Of a stretch of 64,000 bases of DNA, positions 18,849 through 26,503 are shown piece by piece. The first letter of the stretch is position 1; the number at the start of each line of letters is the position of its first letter. The position numbers and the translations under genes were made by a program. A model generated the notes under the pieces. It did no database searches. It saw only the letters and a program-made list of their open reading frames with translations, and was not told the DNA's origin. Origin of the DNA: an uncultured Phycisphaerae bacterium (GTDB taxonomy: Bacteria > Planctomycetota > Phycisphaerae > Sedimentisphaerales > Anaerohalosphaeraceae); the NCBI GenBank assembly GCA_937949545.1, contig CALEDR010000017.1, forward strand, positions 55,348-119,347. Direction: 5' to 3'.

Positions 18849-19883
18849 ATGAAACCAAGAACACAAGTCAGCTTAAAACAAATTGCTGCCGAAACCAACC
18901 TGTCCATTTCGACAGTCTCACGCGTCCTGCGCAACAAAGGGGAAATCTCCGAAGAAACTCGACGAAAAGTCCTCGAGTGCGCCAAAAAACTCAATTACCG
19001 CCCCAATCTCCTTATTCAGGGCATCCAGACGGGACGAACCGGAAATATCGGCATTATGATTCCCCCCTTCGACGAACACTGGGCCCGCGTCATTGAAGGC
19101 ATTCACGATACCCTCGTAGAATATGACTATGCCGGGATTATGCTTTGGGACAGCTGCTTCGGCAAAATCCTCTCTCAAAAAGAAAAAGAGGCCTTCATGC
19201 TCAAACAAATGCACCGTCTTATCGACCGCCGGGTGGACGGCGTCATCCTTTGGCCCCGCGTCAGCGAAGTATACGGAGCGCATCTGGATGAACTCGAATC
19301 CAGAAATCTTCCTGTAGTCACCATCGATCACGAACTGGATTTTTCAGATTCCGTCATCACGGATGAACGGCTCGGTGCTGAACTGGTTGCCCAGCACCTC
19401 TACCAGCTCGGTCACCGGCGAATCGCTCATCTGTCGGGACATCAGGAATGGACCTGGGCCAAACTCCGCCGTCGGTATTTTGAAGAAGCCCTTTCCGCCT
19501 ACCCCGACGTGACCTACATCCTCCAGGTCGGCTCCGACTTCGTCGAGGAAATTCCCCCGCTCATCCGTCAGATGCTCGAAAAAAAACCCACCGCCGTCTT
19601 CTCTTTCTCCGACTGGGCCGCATTTGAAATCTACAAAGTCGCCGCCGAAATGGGACTGCGCATCCCCGAAGACCTCTCCGTCGTCGGCTACAGCGACTCC
19701 AACAGATTTGCCCAGCTGATTCCTCCCCCTCTGACCACCGTGCGTCAGAAGTCCCGACAAATCGGCATCGAAGCCGCCCGTCTTCTGATGGAGCGGCTCC
19801 GCGGCAAAGAAAAATCCTCCAAGCGGGTCCGAACGGTTATCGACTGCGAGCTGGTCATACGAAAATCCACTCGTGCCATTTAA
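18849..19883 (+). CDS. LacI-family transcriptional regulator
   Basis: A 344-residue one-component regulator. The N-terminal LacI helix-turn-helix (VSLKQIAAETNLSISTVSRVLRNKG, about residues 7-31; first 20 shown are VSLKQIAAETNLSISTVSRV) is followed by a hinge (YRPNLLIQGI) and a periplasmic-binding-protein-like effector domain. It ends with the usual LTTVRQ..RQIGIEAARLL block. GGGAGAAG precedes the ATG by 13 bases. The gene lies between the mannan operon and the GH27 gene, and the AATATTTGC sites at surrounding promoters fit its class, so it is the best candidate for their regulator. The effector is probably a mannan- or galactose-derived sugar (inference). Confidence 0.92.
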   Translation: MKPRTQVSLKQIAAETNLSISTVSRVLRNKGEISEETRRKVLECAKKLNYRPNLLIQGIQTGRTGNIGIMIPPFDEHWARVIEGIHDTLVEYDYAGIMLWDSCFGKILSQKEKEAFMLKQMHRLIDRRVDGVILWPRVSEVYGAHLDELESRNLPVVTIDHELDFSDSVITDERLGAELVAQHLYQLGHRRIAHLSGHQEWTWAKLRRRYFEEALSAYPDVTYILQVGSDFVEEIPPLIRQMLEKKPTAVFSFSDWAAFEIYKVAAEMGLRIPEDLSVVGYSDSNRFAQLIPPPLTTVRQKSRQIGIEAARLLMERLRGKEKSSKRVRTVIDCELVIRKSTRAI

Positions 19884-19891
19884 AATCTTTC

Positions 19892-19940
19892 TTGCCCTCT
19901 CCGGCAAAACTCGTTATAACAACAAATGATAATATTTGCA
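19892..19940 (+). promoter_or_regulatory. promoter and single operator half-site of the GH27 gene
   Basis: TTGCCC (19892-19897), 17-base spacer, TATAAC (19915-19920). AATATTTGC at 19931-19939 (followed by A) lies right at or just after the expected transcription start, a repressor-like position, and just before the AAGGAG ribosome site at 19942-19947. Confidence 0.6.
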
Positions 19941-19954
19941 TAAGGAGTTTTGCC

Positions 19955-21133
19955 ATGAAAACCGTTTTCTCTGCTTTTTTCTTCTGCGGGTTGCTGTCCA
20001 TCACGGAGGCTCAGAAATTTGAAAAGCTGGTCCCGACTCCCCCAATGGGCTGGAACACATGGAATACCTTCGCCGGAAATATCAGCGAATCCCTCATCAA
20101 AGAAACCGCTCAGGCCATGATGGATTCCGGAATGCAGAAGGCCGGCTACATCTATATCATCATCGACGACTGCTGGAGTGCCAAGGAACGCGATGCCAAC
20201 GGAAACCTCATCCCCGATCCCGTCAAATTTCCAAGCGGGATGAAAGCCCTCGGAGACTGGCTTCACGAGAAAGGTTTTAAGTTCGGCATTTACGGTTGTG
20301 CCGGCCGGAAAACCTGCGGCGGATACCCAGGCGGACGCGGCCATGAATTCCAGGACGCCCGAACCTATGCATCCTGGGGCGTGGACTATCTCAAATATGA
20401 CTGGTGTGAAACCGGTACCGCCGATGCCCGCGAAACCTACAAAATTATGCGGGATGCCCTCTATGCCGCCGGACGCCCCATCGTATTCAGCATGTGTGAA
20501 TGGGGCCAAAACAAACCCTGGGAATGGGCCCAGGAGGTCGCCCACCTCTGGCGAACCACCGGCGATATCGGCCCCTGCTGGGACTGCAAACCCAAAAAAG
20601 AATGGGAAAACAGCATCAAAAGCATCCTCGACCGGCAGGTCGGCCTCGAAAAATACGCCGGTCCTGATCACTGGAACGACCCGGACATGCTCCAGGTCGG
20701 CTGTGAAGGGCTCTCCCTCGAAGAATCGCGGTCCCATTTTACCCTGTGGTGCATCCTGGCCGCCCCGCTCATTGCAGGCAATGATGTCCGGAATATGAAT
20801 CCGGAAATTCGAGACATTCTCACCTGCCGAGAGGCCATTGCTGTCAATCAGGACCCGCTCGGCAGACAGGGCTTCCGATTCCTTCAGGAACCCGAAAAGG
20901 AAATCTGGGCCAAGGAACTGTCCAATGGAGACTGGGCGGTCTGCCTGCTCAATCCTGCCGCTCAGCCTGCCGAAATGACTCTCCCGTGGAAAGACCTGAC
21001 TTTCCTCAAAGGCACCTTCCGTGTCCGAAACATCTGGAGCAAAAACGACCTCGGCACTACCGAACAGACCTTCTGCGGAAAACTGGCCCCGCACGGTGTC
21101 GCCTTCTTCCGACTGAGCCCAGTAACCCCATAA
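19955..21133 (+). CDS. secreted GH27 alpha-galactosidase
   Basis: Predicted exported alpha-galactosidase, removing alpha-1,6-galactose side chains from galactomannan or raffinose-type sugars. A signal peptide covers about residues 1-19. The GH27 start PTPPMGWNTWNTF, nucleophile D149 in YLKYDWC, acid/base D204 in RTTGDI and the WNDPDMLQVG block are all present. A C-terminal beta domain completes the usual 390-residue length. The start at 19955 follows AAGGAG by 7 bases; the frame extends to 19892 but that would precede the signal peptide. The operator half-site near the transcription start suggests control by the neighbouring LacI protein. It is convergent with pseudopilin 2 (18-base gap). Confidence 0.93.
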   Translation: MKTVFSAFFFCGLLSITEAQKFEKLVPTPPMGWNTWNTFAGNISESLIKETAQAMMDSGMQKAGYIYIIIDDCWSAKERDANGNLIPDPVKFPSGMKALGDWLHEKGFKFGIYGCAGRKTCGGYPGGRGHEFQDARTYASWGVDYLKYDWCETGTADARETYKIMRDALYAAGRPIVFSMCEWGQNKPWEWAQEVAHLWRTTGDIGPCWDCKPKKEWENSIKSILDRQVGLEKYAGPDHWNDPDMLQVGCEGLSLEESRSHFTLWCILAAPLIAGNDVRNMNPEIRDILTCREAIAVNQDPLGRQGFRFLQEPEKEIWAKELSNGDWAVCLLNPAAQPAEMTLPWKDLTFLKGTFRVRNIWSKNDLGTTEQTFCGKLAPHGVAFFRLSPVTP

Positions 21134-21151
21134 AGTCCAGCCGGTCAAAAC

Positions 21152-22030
21152 TTATTTCGTATTTCTGCCGGGGATGTAACCCTGGACAAGAAACCTAAAA
21201 TCATCCGAATGGGTGTTTGTATAAGCAAACCAAGTCCGTTTTGGGTCGGCGGCCGCTGCAATAATATCCGGGTCCGTCCAGGTATGAATCTCCCCGTGTC
21301 CGTCTGCATAGCCGAATCCGCTGCGTTTGCGATGCCAGATGGCCAGCGTATCGCTCTGCGGAGGCGTCCGCTCCATCAGAAAATTCCAGCTGCCCATCAG
21401 CCAGCCCCGATTGTCCGTCGATTCAATAAAGACAAACTTGATGCCGGGGTTGAGAATCTCCGTCATCTTTTTGACTGCCCGACGGTCATTGGTGGGATTC
21501 CACGCATTCAGCATATCGGAAACGGAATAACTGCAGTAGGAATAATTGTCCGGATGCGGATTGGCATCCCGTCCGGTCAGATTGTTGGGAACGAGGATTC
21601 GGCTTAAATCGCCCGGACAATGATACGCCGTCGGGTCGCCCACATAATCAAACAGGGCGCCGCGCATAATCCCCAGCTTCTTGTGTTCCAGCGTCGGCGG
21701 CCCAGGTGCCTGCGACGGCTCCCCTGTATATCGATAGTTTTCATCCTGCGGACAGTCCACCCAATACGGCGGACGCCGCCCGAGGGAGAGCAAATTGACA
21801 CCCGACTGGTCCGGATAGCGCGGCACATCGCCGTTGACCAGGCGGGAGTCATGATTGTCCGCATAGGAATGATACGCTTTGGAAAGCCCGTTCAGATTGG
21901 CCAGACAAACCGCCATGTGAGCCTGGATTCTGGCCCCTTTGAGAGCGGGAATAACGATGGAAACCAGCAGCGAAACGATGGCAATCACCACCAAAAGTTC
22001 TATCAGGGTAAAGGCCGCTCGTTTTTTCAT
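21152..22030 (-). CDS. pseudopilin-like protein with prepilin N-terminus (sugar-locus copy 2)
   Basis: A 292-residue relative of the pseudopilin at 17591-18463. It begins MKKRAAFTLIELLVVIAI, the prepilin peptidase signal, followed by a transmembrane helix and a secreted domain. The domain has a WHRKRSGFGYADGH segment, the histidine...DG pattern of this planctomycete/verrucomicrobial family, and ends near a TWTDPD loop. The start at 22030 is preferred over the in-frame start at 22105 because AAGGAAA precedes it and the signal begins there. It shares promoter design and operator spacing exactly with copy 1. Function unknown; regulation with alpha-galactosidase and mannan enzymes points to sugar-related surface work. 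Confidence 0.85.
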   Translation of the reverse strand: MKKRAAFTLIELLVVIAIVSLLVSIVIPALKGARIQAHMAVCLANLNGLSKAYHSYADNHDSRLVNGDVPRYPDQSGVNLLSLGRRPPYWVDCPQDENYRYTGEPSQAPGPPTLEHKKLGIMRGALFDYVGDPTAYHCPGDLSRILVPNNLTGRDANPHPDNYSYCSYSVSDMLNAWNPTNDRRAVKKMTEILNPGIKFVFIESTDNRGWLMGSWNFLMERTPPQSDTLAIWHRKRSGFGYADGHGEIHTWTDPDIIAAAADPKRTWFAYTNTHSDDFRFLVQGYIPGRNTK

Positions 22031-22073
22031 ACCATTTCCTTTCCCGACTGCCGCTTTTGATAAACTGAAAACC

Positions 22074-22102
22074 ACTCTACCCTGTTGTCGAAAAAATGTC
22101 AA
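22074..22102 (-). promoter_or_regulatory. sigma-70-type promoter of pseudopilin 2
   Basis: Minus strand: -35 TTGACA (22097-22102), 17-base spacer, -10 TAGAGT (22074-22079). The tandem operator starts 5 bases upstream of the -35, as for pseudopilin 1. Confidence 0.78.
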
Positions 22103-22107
22103 CAAAA

Positions 22108-22128
22108 AATATTTGCGAAAATATTTGC
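22108..22128. promoter_or_regulatory. tandem AATATTTGC operator, copy 3
   Basis: AATATTTGC at 22108-22116 and 22120-22128, period 12. Together with TGTCAAYAAAA to its left it forms a block shared almost base for base with the site at 18562. Confidence 0.8.
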
Positions 22129-22149
22129 ATTTTTAATTTTTCCGACGGC

Positions 22150-22178
22150 TTGATAGAAACAGATTCCTGTTCTATAAT
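22150..22178 (+). promoter_or_regulatory. promoter of the superoxide reductase gene
   Basis: TTGATA (22150-22155), 17-base spacer, TATAAT (22173-22178); the start would be near 22185, 49 bases before the ATG. The spacer contains a small AACAG/CTGTT dyad that could bind a stress regulator. Confidence 0.7.
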
Positions 22179-22233
22179 AGCGCCGACCTGCTATGGAATC
22201 GGAGAAAACTTTTTTACAGAAAGGACAAAGAGT

Positions 22234-22629
22234 ATGGCACGCCTGACCGAACAAGTCCAAACGGCGGATTGGAAAAATGAAAAACACGTGCCGGTCATTG
22301 AAGCCCCGGACCAGGTGAAAGCAGACGAAATCTTCCGTGTAACCGTCAGCATCGGCAAAGAAATCGCTCATCCAAACAAAACGGAACATCATATTCGGTG
22401 GATTTCTCTCTATTATCAGGAGAATGGCGGCAAATACCCCCGCCAGGCGGCCCATGTCGAATTTACCTGCCACGGGGAATCCATCGAAGGGCCGGACAAA
22501 GGCCCCTTGTTCACCCATCATGAGGCCACGGCCGCATTGAAAATTTCAAAATCCGGCACTTTATATGCTTTGGCCTACTGCAACATTCACGGCCTCTGGC
22601 AGTCGGAAAAACAGATTACGGTCGTCTAA
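22234..22629 (+). CDS. class II superoxide reductase (neelaredoxin type)
   Basis: Cytoplasmic non-haem iron enzyme that reduces superoxide to hydrogen peroxide without making oxygen, typical of anaerobes. The 131-residue size is that of neelaredoxin, without the N-terminal desulforedoxin domain. The iron site is complete: EKH (16-18, H18 ligand), H46 and H52 in HPNKTEH, and C116 and H119 in CNIHGLW; E16 and K17 are the usual catalytic pair. The start at 22234 follows AAAGGACAAAG and gives the normal N-terminus; the frame opens earlier at 22096. It has its own promoter and stands alone. Confidence 0.94.
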   Translation: MARLTEQVQTADWKNEKHVPVIEAPDQVKADEIFRVTVSIGKEIAHPNKTEHHIRWISLYYQENGGKYPRQAAHVEFTCHGESIEGPDKGPLFTHHEATAALKISKSGTLYALAYCNIHGLWQSEKQITVV

Positions 22630-22680
22630 AGTCGCTTTGCAAACCGGCTTTCCTTTCTAAAAGGGATTCAAGCAGAGATT

Positions 22681-22742
22681 CTCTGGTTGACAACCAGAGG
22701 AAAGATGGATACTTTTTACACTTTACGGCCTTTTCAGGCCGT
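22681..22742 (+). promoter_or_regulatory. dyad-overlapped promoter and hairpin upstream of the isocitrate dehydrogenase gene
   Basis: CTCTGGTTG-A-CAACCAGAG (22681-22699) is a perfect 9-base inverted repeat. It contains TTGACA (22687-22692), which with a 17-base spacer leads to TACTTT (22710-22715). A short hairpin ACGGCC/GGCCGT (22725-22742) followed by TTCTC lies between this and the ATG at 22804. The first may be an operator-covered promoter, or the two hairpins may end the superoxide reductase transcript. Confidence 0.45.
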
Positions 22743-22803
22743 TTCTCATTGTATTCAGCCCCAAAAACGCGTTTAGAAACCGACAAAAAACAGGGAGTTT
22801 GAA

Positions 22804-23886
22804 ATGCCGAAAGTAACACTGATTCGAGGGGATGGAACGGGTCCTGAATTGGCCGAGGCGGCACGCCGCTGCATTGATGCCCTTGGGGCCCCTATCGAAT
22901 GGGATATTCAGGAAGCCGGCACGGACATTATGGGAACGGCCGGCACTCCCCTACCGGAAGCCACCATCGAATCCCTTCGGAAAAACGGCATCGGGCTGAA
23001 AGCCCCGATTACCACCCCGGTCGGGACCGGTTTTCGCTCCGTCAATGTCCACCTTCGCCAGCTCTTTGACCTGTATGCCTGCGTTCGGCCCTGCAAATCG
23101 TATCGGGGAGTCCGCAGCCGATATGAAAATATTGACCTGGTGATTATCCGGGAAAACACCGAAGACCTCTATGCCGGCATCGAATTCGAAAAAGGAAACC
23201 AGGAAACCCTCGAACTGATCGACTGGCTCAACAAACACAGCAAGAAAAAAATCGGCCCAAATTCCGGCATCAGCATCAAACCCATCTCCGTCGAAGGCAC
23301 ACAGCGGATTGTGCATTTTGCCTTCGAATATGCCCGAAAAATGAACCGAAAAAAGGTGACCTCTGTCCACAAAGCCAACATTATGAAACATACCGACGGA
23401 CTATGGCTGGAAGTCAGCCGGCAGGTTGCCGCAGAATACCCTGACATCGAATTCGAAGACCGGATTGTGGATAATATGTGCATGCAGCTGGTGCAAAAAC
23501 CTGAGTTATATGATGTAATTGTCCTGCCGAATCTTTACGGAGACATCATCAGCGACCTGTGCGCCGGACTGGTCGGCGGACTGGGTGTGGCCCCGGGAGC
23601 CAACATCGGCGAAAAAGGGGCAATTTTTGAGGCAACCCACGGCAGTGCCCCCAAATACAAGGGACTCAACAAAGTCAATCCCACCGCGCTGATTCTCAGC
23701 GGGATGCTGATGCTCCGACATCTGGGATTCACAAAAGAAGCCGACAAACTCGAACAGGCCGTCGCGGCGGTCATCGCGGAAGGCAAAGAGGTTACCTACG
23801 ACCTCAAAGCCGACCGGGATGACCCGACCGCCGTCGGAACTCAACAGATGGCCGACGCCATTATTCGGAAAATCCGCAGGGGATAA
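22804..23886 (+). CDS. isocitrate/isopropylmalate dehydrogenase family enzyme, probably NAD-dependent isocitrate dehydrogenase
   Basis: Oxidative decarboxylase of a 2-hydroxy acid, most likely isocitrate to 2-oxoglutarate. The 360-residue length and NAD-type form fit the short IDH/IMDH clade. Visible blocks: [11 protein letters not shown] (substrate loop), the conserved [12 protein letters not shown] catalytic-lysine region, DCMC-like metal region [12 protein letters not shown], and the [11 protein letters not shown] loop near the nucleotide site. GGGAG is a few bases before the ATG. Homoisocitrate or isopropylmalate as substrate cannot be excluded without a tree. It precedes the envelope operon but probably serves central carbon metabolism. 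Confidence 0.82.
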   Translation: MPKVTLIRGDGTGPELAEAARRCIDALGAPIEWDIQEAGTDIMGTAGTPLPEATIESLRKNGIGLKAPITTPVGTGFRSVNVHLRQLFDLYACVRPCKSYRGVRSRYENIDLVIIRENTEDLYAGIEFEKGNQETLELIDWLNKHSKKKIGPNSGISIKPISVEGTQRIVHFAFEYARKMNRKKVTSVHKANIMKHTDGLWLEVSRQVAAEYPDIEFEDRIVDNMCMQLVQKPELYDVIVLPNLYGDIISDLCAGLVGGLGVAPGANIGEKGAIFEATHGSAPKYKGLNKVNPTALILSGMLMLRHLGFTKEADKLEQAVAAVIAEGKEVTYDLKADRDDPTAVGTQQMADAIIRKIRRG

Positions 23887-23909
23887 TCCGTGGATTTGAG
23901 GGAACCGGT

Positions 23910-24986
23910 TTGAACGAAACGGCATTTCGTCAGCTTGTTTCCGGTAAAGTCAAGGGAGCAGGACCGGCCCTTCTCCGAGCGGCACTCAGAACGGCCTCTT
24001 GGCCTTACGGATGGGCGGTTTCCGTTCGAAACCGGCTGTATGACCGGGGTCGGCTGGCATCGTATTCTGTGCCTTCCGCCGTCATCAGCATTGGAAACCT
24101 CACGACCGGCGGCACCGGAAAAACACCGCTGGTGATTTGGCTGGCCAACCAGCTCCTGGCCAAAGGCCGCTCCTGCGCGATCCTCACGCGGGGATACCGA
24201 ACCGCTCCGGACCGGATTTCCGATGAGCCGGCTCTTCTGGCCAAGGCCTGCGGCGGCGCGGAAGTTCTCGTCAACCCCGACCGAGTCCAGGCGGCTCGAA
24301 AAGCCGTAGAAAAATACCATCCGGATGTGCTGATTCTGGATGACGGTTTTCAGCATCGGCGTTTGAGAAGAGACCTGGATATGTTGGCCATCGATGCATC
24401 CTGTCCATTCGGATACGGCAGACTGCTGCCGGCCGGTCTGCTGCGGGAACCTGTTTCCTCCGTCCACCGCGCTCACATCGCCGTGATCACCCGGTTTGAC
24501 CAGGCGACGGAAGAACAGATTGCCGACATTGAAAAGACCCTTCGCCGATATCAGCCGAATCTTGCCGTCTTTCACGCCGTCCATAAACAGCGTCAGGCCC
24601 GCACGTTCCACGGCCGGTCGATTCCGGTCGAGCAGCTGGCTGGCAAAAAAGCCTTTGTTTTTTGCGGCATCGGGAACCCGCCGGCCTTCCTTCGCAGTCT
24701 CGAATCGCTCGGCATCCATCCGGTCGGACGGCTCCTGTTCCGGGACCATCACCCCTACACGCAGGAGGATATGAACACCATACTCCGTCAGGCCCGTAAA
24801 GTGAATGCGGAGCTGATTCTGACAACCGAAAAGGATTGGGTCAAAACCGCCCTTCTGGCCGGGCAGGAAGAGCCCATTCCTCTTTATTATCTTCCGGTTG
24901 AACTGGAATTTCTGACAGACCCGGAACCGATTGTTCGTGCCGTTCTCGGACAAATTGAAGTCAAACTTCATCAGGAGCATCCATGA
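23910..24986 (+). CDS. lpxK: tetraacyldisaccharide 4'-kinase LpxK
   Basis: Inner-membrane-associated kinase that phosphorylates the lipid A precursor at the 4' position. The 358-residue protein has the LpxK P-loop SIGNLTTGGTGKTPLV, the DDGFQHRRLRRDLD block and a C-terminal TEKDW motif, all typical. The start is TTG at 23910, preceded by GAGGGAACC. It overlaps hldE by 4 bases (ATGA). Its presence argues that this organism makes lipid A; it heads an operon for heptose supply and core-sugar transfer. Confidence 0.95.
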   Translation: MNETAFRQLVSGKVKGAGPALLRAALRTASWPYGWAVSVRNRLYDRGRLASYSVPSAVISIGNLTTGGTGKTPLVIWLANQLLAKGRSCAILTRGYRTAPDRISDEPALLAKACGGAEVLVNPDRVQAARKAVEKYHPDVLILDDGFQHRRLRRDLDMLAIDASCPFGYGRLLPAGLLREPVSSVHRAHIAVITRFDQATEEQIADIEKTLRRYQPNLAVFHAVHKQRQARTFHGRSIPVEQLAGKKAFVFCGIGNPPAFLRSLESLGIHPVGRLLFRDHHPYTQEDMNTILRQARKVNAELILTTEKDWVKTALLAGQEEPIPLYYLPVELEFLTDPEPIVRAVLGQIEVKLHQEHP

Positions 24987-26503
24987 CCTACTCACACCTG
25001 CTCAAAACTGTAACCCATCTGGGCTCTCCGACGGTGCTGCTGGCCGGCGATTTTATGCTCGACAGTTATATCTACGGCGACGCCCTTCGGATCAGTCCGG
25101 AAGCCCCCGTGCAGGTTCTGAAAGTGGTGGACCGGCAGTACTGCCCGGGCGGAGCTGCCTCCGTTGCCGCCGACATCACCACGCTTGAAGCCCGCTGCCA
25201 GTGCATCGGAGCGGTAGGAGACGACGCCGAAGGACGCCGGCTGCTCGAACTGCTCAGCCGTCTAAAGGCTGACTGTTCCGGTCTGCTGACCGTCCGAGAC
25301 CGGCCTACCATCAGCAAACAGCGCATCATCGGTCTGGCACAGCACCGCCACCGCCAGCAGCTGCTCCGCATTGATGACGAATGCACGAATCCGTACACGG
25401 CAAGCCAGTATGAACAGCTTTTTGACTTGTTCCAAAGCCGATTAAAGCAGTGCGATGTTGTCTGTCTGCAGGACTACAACAAAGGGCTGCTGGTACCGGA
25501 CTTCTGCCGCCGGCTGATTGAAGCCGCCCGGAAAGCAGGGAAAAGAGTCCTCGTTGACCCTCCGCTTCAGTCCGATTATTCCAAATTCACGGGGGCCGCT
25601 GTGATTACCCCCAACCGCAAAGAAACGGCCGCCGCTGTCGGATTTCCGATTGAAACCATCGACGATGCCGCCCGGGCCGCCGCTTTGCTTCACAGGCAGC
25701 TTCAGCTGGAAGCCGTTGTCATTACCCTCGACAAAGAAGGAGCCTATCTGCGCACCGACGACATCGACCAGCACATCCCCACGGTCCCGCGTGTTGTCTA
25801 TGACGTCACCGGAGCCGGCGATATGATGCTGGCCGTTTTGGCGGTCACCCTCGCCGCCGGCTGCAACTGGATTACCGCCCTGCAGATTGCCAACATCGCT
25901 GCCGGACTCGAAGTGGAGAAATTCGGCGTGGCCACCGTCTCCATCGACGAAATCGTCAATGAAATCATCTCCCGCTCCAAAGGCAAGACCGGCAAAATCC
26001 GCGATGACTGGTCTGTTCTGCTTAAAGAGCTCGACCTGCGCCGCCGACAGAAAGAAACCGTCGTTTTCACCAACGGCTGCTTTGATGTGCTCCATCGCGG
26101 CCATATCGAGTATCTGAATTTCTGCAGACAGCAGGGAGATGTCGTTGTGGTGGGCCTGAACTCCGACGCCTCCGTGCGAGCTCTCAAAGGCCCGGACCGT
26201 CCCATTAACAATCAGCACGACCGGGCCGCCGTTCTGGCAGCCCTTGAATCGGTCGATTATGTCGTCTTTTTCGACGACCTTGACCCCCTGCGGCTGATTC
26301 AGCAAATCCGTCCCGATGTCCTGGTCAAGGGCGCCGACTGGGCCCAAAAAGGCGTCGTCGGACGCGAATTCGTCGAATCCTACGGAGGGGTCGTGAAACT
26401 GGCGCCTCTGGTCGAAGGCAAAAGCTCCACCAATCTCATTCAGAAAATCCGAAGCGGACAATCCGGAACCGGTCAGGAGTCAAACACCGATGAAGCAGAA
26501 TAA
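24983..26503 (+). CDS. hldE: bifunctional heptose 7-phosphate kinase / heptose 1-phosphate adenylyltransferase HldE
   Basis: Makes ADP-D-glycero-beta-D-manno-heptose for lipopolysaccharide core in two steps. The N-terminal PfkB-family kinase domain (about 1-325) has YCPGGAASVAADI, the DVTGAGDMMLA anion-hole motif with catalytic Asp. The C-terminal nucleotidyltransferase domain (about 350-490) starts FTNGCFDVLHRGHIEYL with the HxGH motif. The 506-residue length is normal for the fused form. It overlaps lpxK by 4 and gmhB by 14 bases, so translation is coupled. Confidence 0.95.
   Translation: MTYSHLLKTVTHLGSPTVLLAGDFMLDSYIYGDALRISPEAPVQVLKVVDRQYCPGGAASVAADITTLEARCQCIGAVGDDAEGRRLLELLSRLKADCSGLLTVRDRPTISKQRIIGLAQHRHRQQLLRIDDECTNPYTASQYEQLFDLFQSRLKQCDVVCLQDYNKGLLVPDFCRRLIEAARKAGKRVLVDPPLQSDYSKFTGAAVITPNRKETAAAVGFPIETIDDAARAAALLHRQLQLEAVVITLDKEGAYLRTDDIDQHIPTVPRVVYDVTGAGDMMLAVLAVTLAAGCNWITALQIANIAAGLEVEKFGVATVSIDEIVNEIISRSKGKTGKIRDDWSVLLKELDLRRRQKETVVFTNGCFDVLHRGHIEYLNFCRQQGDVVVVGLNSDASVRALKGPDRPINNQHDRAAVLAALESVDYVVFFDDLDPLRLIQQIRPDVLVKGADWAQKGVVGREFVESYGGVVKLAPLVEGKSSTNLIQKIRSGQSGTGQESNTDEAE

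Noticed and set aside
19880..21148. A 422-codon minus-strand frame opposite GH27
   Set aside because: Exact shadow of a well-supported GH27 gene with all catalytic motifs.
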